Shown: piece after piece, positions 46,640 through 58,700 of the stretch | How positions within the stretch are numbered: position 1 is the stretch's first letter | How the letters are laid out: the number at the start of each line of letters is the position of its first letter | Assembly: GCA_034620365.1 (NCBI GenBank) | Contig: JAQGEQ010000131.1 | Span: forward strand, 1 to 64,000 | DNA: 64,000 nucleotides | Direction of reading: 5' to 3' | Origin: Pegea sp. RAD2-039 | Taxonomy: Eukaryota > Chordata > Thaliacea > Salpida > Salpidae | The notes under the pieces: generated by a model | Database searches by the model: none | The model's input: only the letters and a program-made list of their open reading frames with translations | What the model was told of the DNA's origin: nothing | Translations under genes and position numbers: made by a program

Positions 46640-49600
46640 ATCATTTCAAACTCATGAAATTTTGTTAAATTTTATACAAACGAATATTGAATTTTAAACG
46701 AAAGATTTAATATTACTGAAGTTGTTATTTATTTAAAGGATTACTTCCTGAAATATTTAAAAAGTTGTTTATAAATTCCTTTTTAATCTCTCTTATAAAT
46801 AATTCGTAGAATAAGTATCCCTTCCATTTTTCAATATTTGTTTTTTAATTTAGAACAAAGAAACAAAATTATACTTTTAAAGTACAAAAGAAAAATGTTC
46901 AAAATACTTAAGCTTCAAGAGATCAAAAAAAATTATAATTTTTTTATAGATAAATTTGCAAAAGTATAAATGTAATAATTAGTATTTGATTTTTGTTTAT
47001 TAACATTTATTCAAATGGTTATAAAATCAAATTTGAAACTGAACTTTTTGTTGCTTAAAATATCAGTTTAAACAACTTTCCACAGATTACTAATCTTAGT
47101 TGACAACAAAATGTCTTTATTACTGTCATAACTTTTATGAATAGAAATTCGTCATTTCGACAACATTTATTGTTTTTTTTAGGTTAAGTTGTTTTGAGAA
47201 AATATTAAATTTTATCTAAAATAAAATAAACTTTACTATAAAATAAAATTAATTTATTGTGTAACTAAAAACGTTTTTATATAAAATTAGGAAAATGTAT
47301 TTATAAATTTTTGATTTCTTGCTTTTTTAGTCGAAAAAGTTGACGTTAGATGTCGCTGATGATAAATGATTTTTAAAACCTTACATTGCTTCAGGCTATG
47401 TCTTTGTAAACTTTTCCAACTCAGTAAATTTACTAAACTCAAAAAGAAAGTATTAAGATGAGATCTGTATCTAAGATGTTTGCAGAAGTAAAAGTTCTAT
47501 ACTAGATATTACATCATCAGTATCTTTGATATTCAAATACTTTTTTATTTTAGTTCTGATAAACAATTTAAACTGATCAAAATTAGCGGATAATGTTTTC
47601 CACTGAATTAAAAAACCTTATAAAATGAATAATTTGTTTTCAGATTAGTTTCTTAACTATGTGAATAGTGGGGAAAAAAATTATAAAACCTTCTAATCAA
47701 GTCTATAAGATCAAATGAGTCCTTATCTAAACATAAACAAAATTTGTTGTTAAAAAATAATAAAACAACTTTTCAAGTCATTGAACAGAAAAACATTTTT
47801 TTTAATTATTTGATTATTGCATGTTCTCATAATGAATACATTTAAGTGATTTTAAACTGAATTTTTTTGTTTCAACTTATAGCTTCTAAGATAGAAATAT
47901 TGTGGTTTCTTTTTTTATACTTAAAGACAATTCTCCATTACTAAAATTTAAAGCTTGATCAAGTTTCATAAAACGATTACTAAAAAATCTGTATTTGAAA
48001 CGTTATGTGTGAAGTAATGAAACAAACATTATATTCCGAATTAACCAAATAATGCGAAGTATAATTCACTAATAGTATATAATTATGCAAATATTATTTA
48101 ATATATAGATATATAATAATATGTAATAACTATAAAACTAATTTTAACCAATTGTTTTCTTTCAATACCTAAATAAGGTTAGAATAACATTAGTCAGAAT
48201 AAAAAGACAAATGTTTCAACAATTTCTACCATGTCAATTCATTAAGAGTCACAACAAAACTTTCATTGGAATTTATTTTAATAGACTCTAAATTATGAAT
48301 CTTTTTTAGAATATTATTGCATTTTGATATTTATTTTCCAGCCACAAGATATAACTAATAATAACTAACCATAATAGTTTTATTTTCATATTTTGCAAAA
48401 TTGTAAAAGTTGTATCCTTATATCTGTTAAATAAATAGTCTAGATCAGAGTCTAGTTTTCAAACTCATACAACTAGCTTCATATAAAAAGTATTCTTATT
48501 ATGTTTAGTTTTAAAGAATTACTTGAAAAATTTAAACTAAAACGTATTTTGCACCTAGAAGTAAGATATGATCTTCTTTAAGACTGATGTAAAAGAAATA
48601 AAAAATGTCTCACAGTTTTCGATAAATGAAACTAACAGAGAAAATAAAATTTAAAAAATACTTTCCTCCGGACAAACACTAGATCGAAAGAAATTGATAA
48701 AACAAAGAAATAATTATTGAATCACCAGATCCTTAAACAACTACTTTAATAATATTTATTAATTTTGAAATCGACAATCTGTCGATTAATTTTATCAAAA
48801 AATTGACGTACTGCAAATATCTTATTTTCAACTCTTGTTATTAATATTAACATTTGAAAATATATTCAATAACACAACATATTTAATAAATAAAATGTAT
48901 CATATTTTCTTATTTTAAACGGTGGTTTCTTTTCCGAATAAACTGAAGAGGAGAGAAACTAGCTTCAAAAAAAAAGAGAAACTGCATCAGCTTTTTATTT
49001 TGCATTTCACTGTGTATTGCTCGATTAGTTTCTTTACGTCTCACTTTCTCTTACTTTATCTTTAATATCATTACTCATAGCAAATCCTATATGACAGTTT
49101 TCGGCCGAGCTTTTACAATGAAAATTTACCATTCGTAATCTTGTAATAAATTTATTATTTCAATTAGTTGTTTTATAAAATTTTTCATTTCTATTCTTCT
49201 ATAAACTTTTTGTAAAAAATAAATTAATGTTTATTTTGCATTAAATTAAAAGCTATTTTTAAAAACGAATAGAAACTAAATTTAATGATTTGTTTTTACA
49301 ATACTTCACTACGTTTCGATTAAAATTATTCAGAATTCAAAAATATATTCAAAGCATCTCTCGACCTTGTCTTTTGAAAATTTTTTGAAAATTTTAATTA
49401 AAAAAGAAACAAGTAATAAAAGGAAAAAAATAATTTCAAATTGTTTTCAAAGGAAAACATTTTATGACAGTTCTTACCAAACCTTATAAAGGAGAATGTA
49501 ATTATTAAAGTTGACTTTTGTTTTGACAATTATTAGATCAAAAGAGATGATAGTCAAAGAATTATCATGGAACATTTGACATATTAGTTCTTGAAAACGC

Positions 49601-50040
49601 GCAAAATTTAGAAATAAACAATTTGTAGATATATATTGATTAACAAAATTAAATTAATAGATAAAATAATTAACTTCATTTTATTTTTTGATTAATGCCA
49701 CCGAAGAAAGTATCATCTTTGATTAGTTAGTTTTTAATATTGGTTACTATCAGAAAATGAAAATTTTAAAATAATGTTTTGTAAAGTTGTTTTTAAAACT
49801 CATTTCTACTGAAACTATCCAAAGAAAAAAGTTTTTAATTATTCAGACTTAAGAATGCATTTAAAAATTCTATTTTAAAAATATTAAATTCGTTAAAACT
49901 TTTTTTTCTAGTTATAAAGATTTTGTCAAATTATCAGTTATTTGTTTACATGAATAAAATAAATTTTCAACTTAAATCAATTTTATGTTGCTACTTTCAG
50001 AGAATTGAAACTCAAGGTAGTCCTGTTAGTCGCTTAATCG
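46640..50040. other. Mostly unique AT-rich sequence
   Basis: Enclosed by the 45.7/50.9 kb inverted arms. Apart from a possible exon at 49055-49132, I see no gene or repeat. Confidence 0.35.
49055..49132 (-). CDS. Possible short first exon
   Basis: ATG at 49132 opens MVNFHCKSSAENCHIGFAMS, then NDIKDK, followed at once by a good donor (AAA then GTAAGA), phase 0. Without splicing the frame stops seven codons later. It is less AT-rich than its surroundings. No partner exon was found and no family is recognised, so it may be chance. Confidence 0.2.
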
Positions 50041-50046
50041 ATTTCT

Positions 50047-50159
50047 GTTGAAAGTATTTCAACTTCAAATTGGGCTTCTAATGTATTGTTTACAATCATC
50101 TGAGAACTTCTCAGAATTTTTTGGTCATAACAACTTTGTTACAATCTACAGTTTGTGGG
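50047..50159 (+). repeat. Hairpin-spacer-box module 25
   Basis: Plus orientation. The 7 bp hairpin GTTGAAAGTATTTCAAC lies at 50047-50063, the perfect box GTTTGTGGG at 50151-50159 and the gap is 87 bp. Inside, TCTGAGAACTTCTCAGA forms a second 7 bp hairpin. Confidence 0.75.
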
Positions 50160-50439
50160 ATCAATTTTAAACGAAAAAGTATCCGTAATTTTGATTTTGT
50201 ATTTTTTATGTTAAACCCTTTTTTGACAAAGAAAAGTAAAAGATAATATTTATTATTTTGTATTATCTATTAGTTTATTTAGTTTAAATATTTAATTTTG
50301 AAGTTGGGTTGACTATAAAAGTAATATTTTAGAACTATGATTCATCTTACTGATCTTGATATTATTAATAAGTAATCCCATGAAGAAGTTTTAATTTTTT
50401 AGAACTACAAAAACCTAAAGTAATGTTTTTAATGATACT

Positions 50440-50670
50440 TGATTTTAAATTGAACCAATAATATTATTATAATAATAATATTTTCATTAATGTTATAAAT
50501 TGATTAAAGTACTCGTAATACTTAACGATACAACAAACCTAAGATAATAAGTAGAAGTTGTATAACCTTGTAGATAACGATAAAGCAAGCATTCATCTCT
50601 GAAATATTTTCTGATAATAAATATATGTGATTTACAAGATGCATATTTCAATCTTATGATCAGTTAATAT
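50440..50670 (+). repeat. Decayed relative of the 38.6 and 39.8 kb repeat
   Basis: Contains cttaacgata with acaacaaacctaagat in place of the box complement and a damaged hairpin near 50638. The overall order follows 39690-39920. Confidence 0.5.
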
Positions 50671-50939
50671 CTTGGGTTATAATTTGCTTGAAGTTATAAT
50701 TTGAACTTGGATAACTTTTCATGGAAAATACAATTAGTGAGTAAGTTGAATAAAGTGAACTTCTATTATTTACAGATAATACGATCAAATTGAAATATTT
50801 TTCAACGAAATTTTAATTAATAAATCAGTTAAATAAACTGTTTCCATTTTTCATGAGAAATGTCATAACAACTTTAAGTAAAAATTTTATTTCGATTTTA
50901 AGCACGTTACTTGTATTATTTAGTAACGTGTAAGAATAG

Positions 50940-51290
50940 AATACATTTCGGAGTTGATTAAATTTCAACAAATAATATTAATGTTGACGTCAGCAGTTTT
51001 GACATTCAATTTTGTCGTCAATTTAAATCTCTTATTCCGTAGCTACTTGTATTTTACTAATGAAATCTATGATTTTATAGATTAAAACTGGATTAAAGTT
51101 TTCAAATTTCTATTAATTTTTAATGACAGGTTATATATTCAACACAAAGGTTTTTGACATCTATAAATTTTTGAGCTTCCATATTTCGTAATATTATTAC
51201 TTAATAAAAATATTCATTTAAGTTTTGAACAAATAAAACAAGTTGTAAAAATTTTTTAGAGTCTGATGATTTTATATTTATTATTAATTT
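50940..51290 (-). repeat. Inverted-repeat arm (partner 45720-46090)
   Basis: See the partner entry. Near 50900 it also holds an 8 bp hairpin, cacgttac with gtaacgtg, not present in the other arm. Confidence 0.6.
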
Positions 51291-51299
51291 ATATTATAG

Positions 51300-52006
51300 T
51301 ATAAAAACATTAATTAAAGTATCATGTTCTATGTAAGAATTCATCAGATGAATATTTGGGACCGATGTGTTCACTGATAATTTTTAACAGTGTCTGAAAA
51401 CTTCTGATCTTAAAACAGTTGAGAAATTGGTTTAAAGTAAATGAATAATACTGAACAAGTAATTATTTTCGGTGAACTTCTTTTAAATTGTGAAAGATAA
51501 AGATGTCTTTGATGACCGGACATCGGGAAATTTAATTTGTTTAGATAAAATTTCAGATAATATTTGATTAATATTTTCAGTTTATTTATTGACAGTTGGA
51601 AATAATTTGTTGATACTAACTTCTATTTGGCGAAAAATGCAAATAAGTCGGGTACTTATAAAACATTAGAAATAATTTACTCTGAATTTTCTTAGATAAA
51701 AATCAATTTTACAGATAGCAAAAAACAAACTGTTTGTAAACGAGTGAAGTTTTGAGCATTCAAAAGATGGAATTTGTTTAAACCAAATAACTTAAAAAAA
51801 GTAACTGGAATAAAACAATTGAAATATTGTTTATTAATTTAGTCAATATAATTAAAAAAAGAATTTTATCAACATAATTAAACAACTGTAAAATCTCAAT
51901 AAATTGGCGCTACAGAAATTAATAATTGAATTTTTAAAGTTATTATCTTAAAATAGTTTTAATTAAAAGTTTAAGGTTATGTCTAGCTAATATGACGCTT
52001 GCTCTC
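51300..52006. other. AT-rich sequence upstream of the tRNA pair
   Basis: No gene or repeat seen. The short GC-richer stretch gacgcttgctctc lies directly before the tRNA. Confidence 0.35.
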
Positions 52007-52077
52007 AGCAGAGTGGCGCAGCGGAAGCGTGTAGGCCCATAACCCAGAGGTCGATGGATCAAAACCATCCTCTGCTA
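52007..52077 (+). tRNA. tRNA-Met initiator (CAT), damaged
   Basis: AGCAGAG and CTCTGCT form a perfect acceptor stem, and TGGCGCAGCGGAAGCGTG is the standard initiator D-arm with A box. The anticodon CAT is at 52038-52040 in CCCATAA. Compared with the nearly invariant animal sequence, one base is missing and one changed on the 5' side of the anticodon stem (GTAGG instead of CTGGG). That breaks the three G:C pairs typical of initiators. The T-loop reads ATCAAAA instead of ATCGAAA, a CpG decay inside the B box. It is probably a pseudogene, or at best a poorly expressed copy. It ends 5 bp before tRNA-His with no T-run between. Confidence 0.85.
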
Positions 52078-52082
52078 CATGC

Positions 52083-52154
52083 GCTGTAATCGTATAGTGG
52101 TTAGTACTTCACGTTGTGGCCGTGACAACCCAGGTTCGAAAACTGGTTACAGCA
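52083..52154 (+). tRNA. tRNA-His (GTG)
   Basis: The acceptor stem GCTGTAA/TTACAGC is perfect, the D-arm has TATAGTGGTTAGTA, and the anticodon GTG is at 52116-52118 on a perfect 5 bp stem TCACG/CGTGA. The T-arm is CCAGG-TTCGAAA-ACTGG, with one mismatch at the G53-C61 position. The B box is otherwise good and a T6 terminator follows. It is likely functional or only recently damaged. It may be co-transcribed with the upstream tRNA-Met, since nothing between them would stop RNA polymerase III. Confidence 0.9.
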
Positions 52155-52156
52155 GA

Positions 52157-52162
52157 TTTTTT
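52157..52162 (+). terminator. RNA polymerase III T-run terminator
   Basis: Six T residues begin two bases after the discriminator base of tRNA-His. No comparable run follows tRNA-Met. Confidence 0.75.
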
Positions 52163-52944
52163 AATTTCAGTTTATCTTTTCTCCTTACTTTTAATTCGTA
52201 TCTTCTACTACAGGCTGTTTCTATCCATCAAAACTTATATCTAACAAACTATCTTTCATTAAAACTAAAACGATTTATGCTGTAGCCAGAATTCAAACTC
52301 TTAGTTTATTTAAAAACGTTTTTACTCCCTTCAAATATAATTAATTTAAATTAAAATTATTAGTTGATTTTAACAGAATAAACACCAACGAAATTACCTT
52401 AAAAAGTACCTCGCGCTACGAGAAGTTCGTTTGTATTTTGTAAAATTTTGTAAGAAATCACTTTCACTATAAATTTCAAACATTTTTCAATTACAAAACG
52501 CTTATGGTAAGTTATAAAAAATGTACTAGAAGTGAAAACATGTTTCTAATTTATTCAAAAAAAACTTTATCAGGAAAACCAAAACAATAAACTTTGGTAA
52601 AGTGTTGGAAGCAAAAAAACATACTTTATCATTTGGTTGATAAAATCTAATTTTGTTAATATATTTCTTACTAAATAAAGTTACAAAAACTGAAATTTAA
52701 ATAAACGATTATTGATATAAAGTGACACTTTTCAGAATAATTTTTTTATTTGTTTATTTCTTTTATTTTTGTTTTTAGTTTATTGTATTTAACGCATGTC
52801 TGCAAATAGAAAACTATTCATCTCTTATCACGAGAAAGAAGCAACATGACTGCAGAAATATAATATAAAGATACAAAGTATCCTATTTTACGAAACTTAA
52901 CACAGACAAATAAGTACACTGCAGAAGCATAAGTAAATATAACT
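52163..52944. other. AT-rich spacer
   Basis: The frame running from 52079 to 52285 is a shadow of the tRNA-His gene. No other feature is seen before block C. Confidence 0.35.
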
Positions 52945-53089
52945 TATACATATTTGCTCACTTACGACAGAATCATTCAGAGTTTAACAAGCAAAAGAAA
53001 GACACAAAATATGAAAGAAGTATACAAGTCCACAGCATTCTTCATATTGTTATATATCGGCGATCTTTTCGTTAAATGCAACTGACAGT

Positions 53090-53198
53090 ATCAGTTTTCA
53101 AATTTAATCTATTACAAAAGCTATTCAAGGAGCAATTGGTTAAACTGGTATAAAATTGAATGCCTTATATGACAACTTACTTTCCTTGTATTTGTGAG
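53090..53198 (+). repeat. Hairpin-spacer-box module 27
   Basis: Plus orientation, AACTGACAGTATCAGTT class. The hairpin is at 53090-53106, the box variant ATTTGTGAG at 53190-53198 and the gap 83 bp. Confidence 0.65.
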
Positions 53199-54659
53199 CT
53201 CATTTCAAACACTTTTTTAATGCTTTTCACACAAGTGATAAACTATAAACATGTGTAAGACATCTTAATAAAAGATTGTTTCTTGTTTGAAATAAATTGT
53301 TTACTTTATATGTTTAAATTAGAACTTTGAAAAGAGTAAAAACAAACTTCTTGAAACTATTTACTTTATTTAAACTACATTTGACTAATGATCTTGCTTC
53401 AAAAACAGATCTGCTGCTGGCAGATTATCTATGGAGGCCAAATACAAATACGCAAAGGAAATGACTTCATATCTTCTGAATCTTATGCTGAGCTAAATTT
53501 GTTATTGATTACTATAAGTCTAATTCATAAAGATGATGTCATCAGCCTCTCAAAGATTAACATGTCTTTTTGATTTATACATGAAATTGTTTATACCGTG
53601 TCAGCTTTACTGAGAACCAAATCAAGAATGTTGGATTAAATATTAAATCAAGAGAGTTTAATAATATCTCTACTAACATCTATAAGTGAAGAATAATTTA
53701 TAACATTGATATATAGTAGCATTAGCTTATAAATACTAACTTCAGATATTTAACAAAAGTAAAATGACGACAATTACACAACAAACCATTAGATTTATGA
53801 AAAAGAAGTATGTTAGTTATGATTTATTTATACCAGCGTCGTTTAAAAGTGATAACCAACTGAATAATGAAGCCAATAAATTCGGATAACATAAATTGTT
53901 GTTACTAAAGATTGCAAACAGTTTGTAGATTATCAGTGTTAATACAATTATTCATAATACATTATGATATTATATAAATTAGTTGTTTCTCTAAATAAAG
54001 ATAATGACATCAACATAACAAAAGCACAAAAATTTAGAATTTGCAAATGATTCAATGAAGATTAAGATTATAGATGCTTGTTTACTTTCTATATTGTCTT
54101 TTAGAATTAAACAAATTAAATGAAAAATTTTAGAAAAAGTTTTATGACATTGGTACGTTCTATTAAATAAAAGATAGTTTTAGGATTAAACGCAACTGAC
54201 AATATCAGTTTCCAAATTTTCATGTTATCTTTTTTTTTTAATGATTCAATAAAATTTTAAAATCAGGATTTGAATTATATCATTAGTACTATATTAATCA
54301 CTTGTCTAATTTGTACTAAAACAGTTGAAAATTTCTTAGTTTTCTATAGACCCAAACAAATTAAGGTTAGTTTTTCTGATCTCATAGAAATGATTTTTAC
54401 AAGTGAATTTTTATCTTAGTTTATTGCTGTTTTTAAATTACTTATCAAATTTTATGCTGCATTAATTATTTTCTATATTTAAGAACAGTAGTTTTGTTTT
54501 CTATTGAAAGTATTTAGTTATACTTCAATGGTCTATTAGTTTTGCCAAGCAGTGATGATACCTACCTAGCAAGCAGGAGGCCAAGTTGCAGTTGCAAATA
54601 AACAAATATTACTTACTAAGAAAACTCAAAATATACAAACAGGTAAAGGGCTATTGATT

Positions 54660-55010
54660 CCTGCAAAATGACAAAATTCCTACGTTATATGTTTGTAGAG
54701 AGATTTGGTGGAAGGGTCTACTTTAGTTTGTTTGTATAGGAGACTTTTTAAATGTCGTTAATTCTTCAAATATTTGGGCAAATGCAGTTTTTTGTTGACT
54801 TTATAAAAAATATGAAATTTTTGATTAGCTCTGTAAATGATTATAAACGGTTGACTAAATAGTATCGATATCTTCGAAGAGTTGAAAACAGAAAACCAGT
54901 CAAAACCTGATAGAAACTTATTTATACCATTATAATTTTCACAGTAACAATTCCCTTTGCTTAAAGCTTTAAAACTTTTTTTCGTAAAAATCTTTGCTAA
55001 GTCAAATAAG
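54660..55010 (-). mobile_element. LINE ORF2 fragment in block C
   Basis: Third copy of the fragment at 9401-9706, with the same end points relative to block landmarks, and therefore inherited with the block rather than inserted independently. Confidence 0.7.
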
Positions 55011-55227
55011 ATTAAGTACTTCTTTAAAGTAGTATGATGGCATCAACACAACAAAAACAGAAAAAATTATGGAAATTTTTAAATGAATCATTCTGCATAT
55101 TTGTTTACTGAAGACAGTGTCGTTTAGAATTTACGTAACAAAAGAATGACACAAAATATGAAAGAAAAGATCAAGCTCACTGCATTCTTTTATATCATTG
55201 AATACAATAAATCTTGTTGTTAAGTGC

Positions 55228-55347
55228 AACTGACAGTATCAGTTTTAAAAATTCTCAATATTATTTCTACTGTTGAAATCATAGACAGATAAGATTGTAA
55301 TAAATTATATGCTTTATATAACAACGTGCTTGCCTCGTGTTTGTGAG
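55228..55347 (+). repeat. Hairpin-spacer-box module 28
   Basis: Plus orientation, AACTGACAGTATCAGTT class. The hairpin is at 55228-55244, the box GTTTGTGAG at 55339-55347 and the gap 94 bp. Confidence 0.7.
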
Positions 55348-56761
55348 CTCATTTTATATAATTTTTTATGGTTCTAACGCAAATCTTAAATTATAATAAT
55401 GTTTAAGACCCTTTTCACTCAAACTTGATGCTTTGAAAGTAAATATAATTTTTCAGGGAATTATGTTTTAGTGTTTTTTTGAGCTTATGTCAGATTTATT
55501 TTGTTTTTTACTTCAAAAATAGTTTTATTTTTCTGAATGTAAGTTTTTTTATCGTTTCAAAAGTTCAATAGTTTTGAATCAGTGATTTTTAACTGATTGA
55601 TTTTCTCACATTTGTTAAACGTTTTTAATATAACATCTTAACTTTATTTTTAAAACCATTTCAAAAATCATGAAACTAAACTAATTTTATTTCTTAATAA
55701 AATAATTATATTTAAATTGATAAAATTAAAAACTATAAAATGCTTACAGATTTTAAAAAAATCTGCAACTAAATATCTAGATACCATAACAAATTGAATG
55801 TTTTTTCTCTGATTTTAATTTATTTTAATAATTTTTCTTTTTAACTTTATCATAAACAAGTTTATATCATTAATTTTGATTAAAAATATTTAAATTTAAA
55901 TTTTTTAATTTAATAAAATTGTTTGATAGAATACAAAAACGATATTTGAATATTTTTAAATTATCTTTATAATTAGTTTTACTTTAAAATTAAACTTATT
56001 TATAAGCTGGATAACAATTTTATTAAAACATTTTTGTTAAGAAGTCTATTTTCTGCTGCATTTTATGTCGTTTATTAGTTCATAACTTATGTAAGTCTAA
56101 ATCAACAAAAATAAAATTGTTTAATCACAGAGATTAACTGTTGAAAAAATATGTTTCAACAAATTTATGTCTTAGTTAAAATTTTTCGTAAGATAACGCT
56201 TTTGATTAAATAAGAAAATAAAATTAGATTTTAATAAATTCAAAACAAGTGAATCAGTGACTTTTAACTGGTTGATATTTTCAGTTTTATTAAATATCCG
56301 TAATATAACATTTAACTTTATATTTAAAAGCATTTTTAAAATTTTGAAATTAAACTGATTTTAATTCTTATTAAAATTATAATATTTAAAGTTATAAAAT
56401 TTAAAATTAATAAAATTATAAAATCATTTTTATAATAAATTTGAAAGAGAAAAGATTATCTTTATTAAATTATAATTTTGTAAAATTTTTATTGAAACAA
56501 TACTACATTAATAAAGTTTAAAATGAAATTAAATTGTTTATACTTTGTAATGTCGACTTTTAAACAAAAACAATTAAACTATTGACAGATTATCTATAGA
56601 GGCTGACTAAAAATATGAAATAAAAATGATTTCAAATAAACTTCTATTATTTTTTGTAGGTAGGTACTGAGGATATGTTAAAGATATATTAAAAAAAGTC
56701 GTTTAAACTAAGTAAAATAGCAACTCATTTTATCTTTCAGCTTTTTATTTTCAATAGTAAG

Positions 56762-57297
56762 TTATTTATTTATTTATTACAATAAATGTGAAGGAGGGTG
56801 CCTAAAGAGAGCACCTCTCGCTAACACACATTCTCACAAATTAGATCTATTTGACGTGTAAACAAAAAGCATATGACAATGAAGAATTGCAGAGAATCAT
56901 AGTATTGTAAAAGAGAAAAATTCACAGTTTAGAAATGGCAATGTTGGCGATATTATTACAATTCAGCTTTTTCTTGAACAGCATAAGTGATTTTGACATG
57001 ACAATCTCTGATGGCAGATTGTTTCATGTACTGATTGTGCGGTATGAGAAAAAACTTAATCTGGTTAACGTAGCTGGTGGAGTGGGCTTTTTAAGATGTA
57101 ATTTATGTCTTCTAAGTTGATATAACTTGAGGGAGGGACTAATGGAGAAAAAGTCATCAAACTGAAGATCAATTAGGTTGTGAATAATTTTAAAAATCAG
57201 AATAAGGTCGTATTTAATTCTTCGGATTTCCAAAGTATCTAGATTGAAGATATTAAGTTTCCTGCAAACCAATCTCGTAAATGTTGCCTGAACAGAT
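56762..57297 (-). mobile_element. 5'-truncated young LINE insertion
   Basis: A 3' end with the TTTA-type tail at the left is followed (on the minus strand, reading back) by the last part of ORF2 (CRKLNI, FNLDTLEIRR, ISPSLKLYQLRRHKLHL, FFSYRTIST). It is nearly identical to the end of the LINE at 59.4 kb, except for an in-frame loss of about 33 bp after CRKLNI and small indels. Block B preserves the target before insertion (gttattacaggctttgc), and a short duplicated ttatt/attatt flanks the element. The 5' end lies within ORF2, as expected from incomplete reverse transcription. Confidence 0.85.
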
Positions 57298-58070
57298 TAT
57301 TACAAGCTTTGCATAGAAAAGTTGCAAAATAATACCCTATAGACTTTTCTAATATTATTGTGCTACTTATTTCCACAAACTAAACTTCAAAATAGAAGTA
57401 AAACAGAAGAAAATTACTATTTTATTGACCTTTGTTGCCTTACTGGTATCTAGCAATACGATTTTTAATTAGTTAGTTACTATTAAATTACAAAACTTGT
57501 TTATATTATTCAACTGAACCATCTTTTCTAAACGACAGTAATAAACTCAAATTAATTTTGTTCAGTCGAAGTAATATCTATTATTAAATAACATTTTTGT
57601 CTAAACTATTATATTTAATTAAAAAAAATACAATTTAATTTTGAATTATAATTTTAATTGAGGCAATTTCAAATCATTAATAGTCTAAAATTTTCATTAT
57701 AATTGAAAGAAAATGATTAATTTTAATATATACTAACCTAAATTCCTAATTGTAAAATATGTTTCTAAGCTAATTCTTTAAAATTTTATAATAAATTTGA
57801 CAAATATAATCAATTTTTTGATACTTCACTGTTGATAAACATATTTTAAAACTTAGCATTGCTTAATACTATGATTTCTACCAACTGCTTAAAATCACTG
57901 ATTTCTATAGAGAGTTTTAAGATCATATATGTATCTAAAATATTTACATAACTAAATTTTCTGTATCAGCTTTAACCTTATCAATTTGTTTGATAGTTTG
58001 TTTCGCTTTTATTTAAGTTAGGATAAAAAATGTAAACTGAAAAGGAAAAATTGTCACTTGAAGAAAAATG

Positions 58071-58700
58071 TTAAAATGTTAAAAATATTTTGAAAGTTTT
58101 AGTTTTAAAAAACTTTTCTTTAAATAATACATTTTAAAAAGAAAACAACGTTTTTAGCTCAGAAAGGAATTTTCTGGTATTGTATTATTAAAACATCAAT
58201 TTTTGGTTTTCCTAAAAACGCTAGTAGCTAAATTCTGATCAACTTCGTTAAGAATATAGTTTAGAAATTTAAGAGCTGTATTTTTCACTTTTTTCATGAT
58301 TCAACAAGAATAAATCATCCAGCTCAAAGTTTTATAAAAGGCGAAGCACTTAAACAAATGACAAAAAGGTCAGCAGCTCAAGAGAAACTACAATAAATTC
58401 TTAAGGAAGAAAGTTTTTGATGAAGCTTCAATAAGTTTTTTTTCGTTGAATTTATATTGCAGATTTGGACGAAGAAACAGTTTTTTTAAATTTTCTAAAA
58501 CTATTTTTTCTGTTGAAAATTATATAAGGAACTGCTTTTGATTAAAACCTAAATTCTTTCTTCATTAAAATTAAAATCATATTTTTAGTTGATTTAAATT
58601 TATAATAAAAACTGATTTTACAAAATAATTAATGTTTTCATCATTATTAAAAGTGAAACGTTTTGTTTACATGTACCTAATAAGATTAAAACTAAATTTG
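58071..58700. other. AT-rich region before the zinc-finger gene
   Basis: No repeat or frame of note. It would hold the promoter and 5' leader of the broken C2H2 gene. Confidence 0.35.

Larger units (their letters stand above)
52945..58070 (+). repeat. Repeat block C
   Basis: Co-linear with block B 24418-29010 (and A from 7668), very similar by eye. It contains modules at 53090 and 55228, an orphan hairpin (54194-54210), the old LINE fragment (54660-55010, minus) and, unlike B, a young LINE insertion at about 56762-57297. The tRNA pair lies 0.8 kb upstream. Confidence 0.75.

Noticed and set aside
40826-50063. Integron attC-like sites, because GTTRRR and YYYAAC arms occur at about 1 kb spacing
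   Set aside because: The window is clearly animal nuclear DNA, several hairpin classes lack these arms, and there are no gene cassettes between them.
52079-52285. 68-codon frame over tRNA-His
   Set aside because: It is produced by the tRNA gene and its flank; the first half is the tRNA sequence itself.
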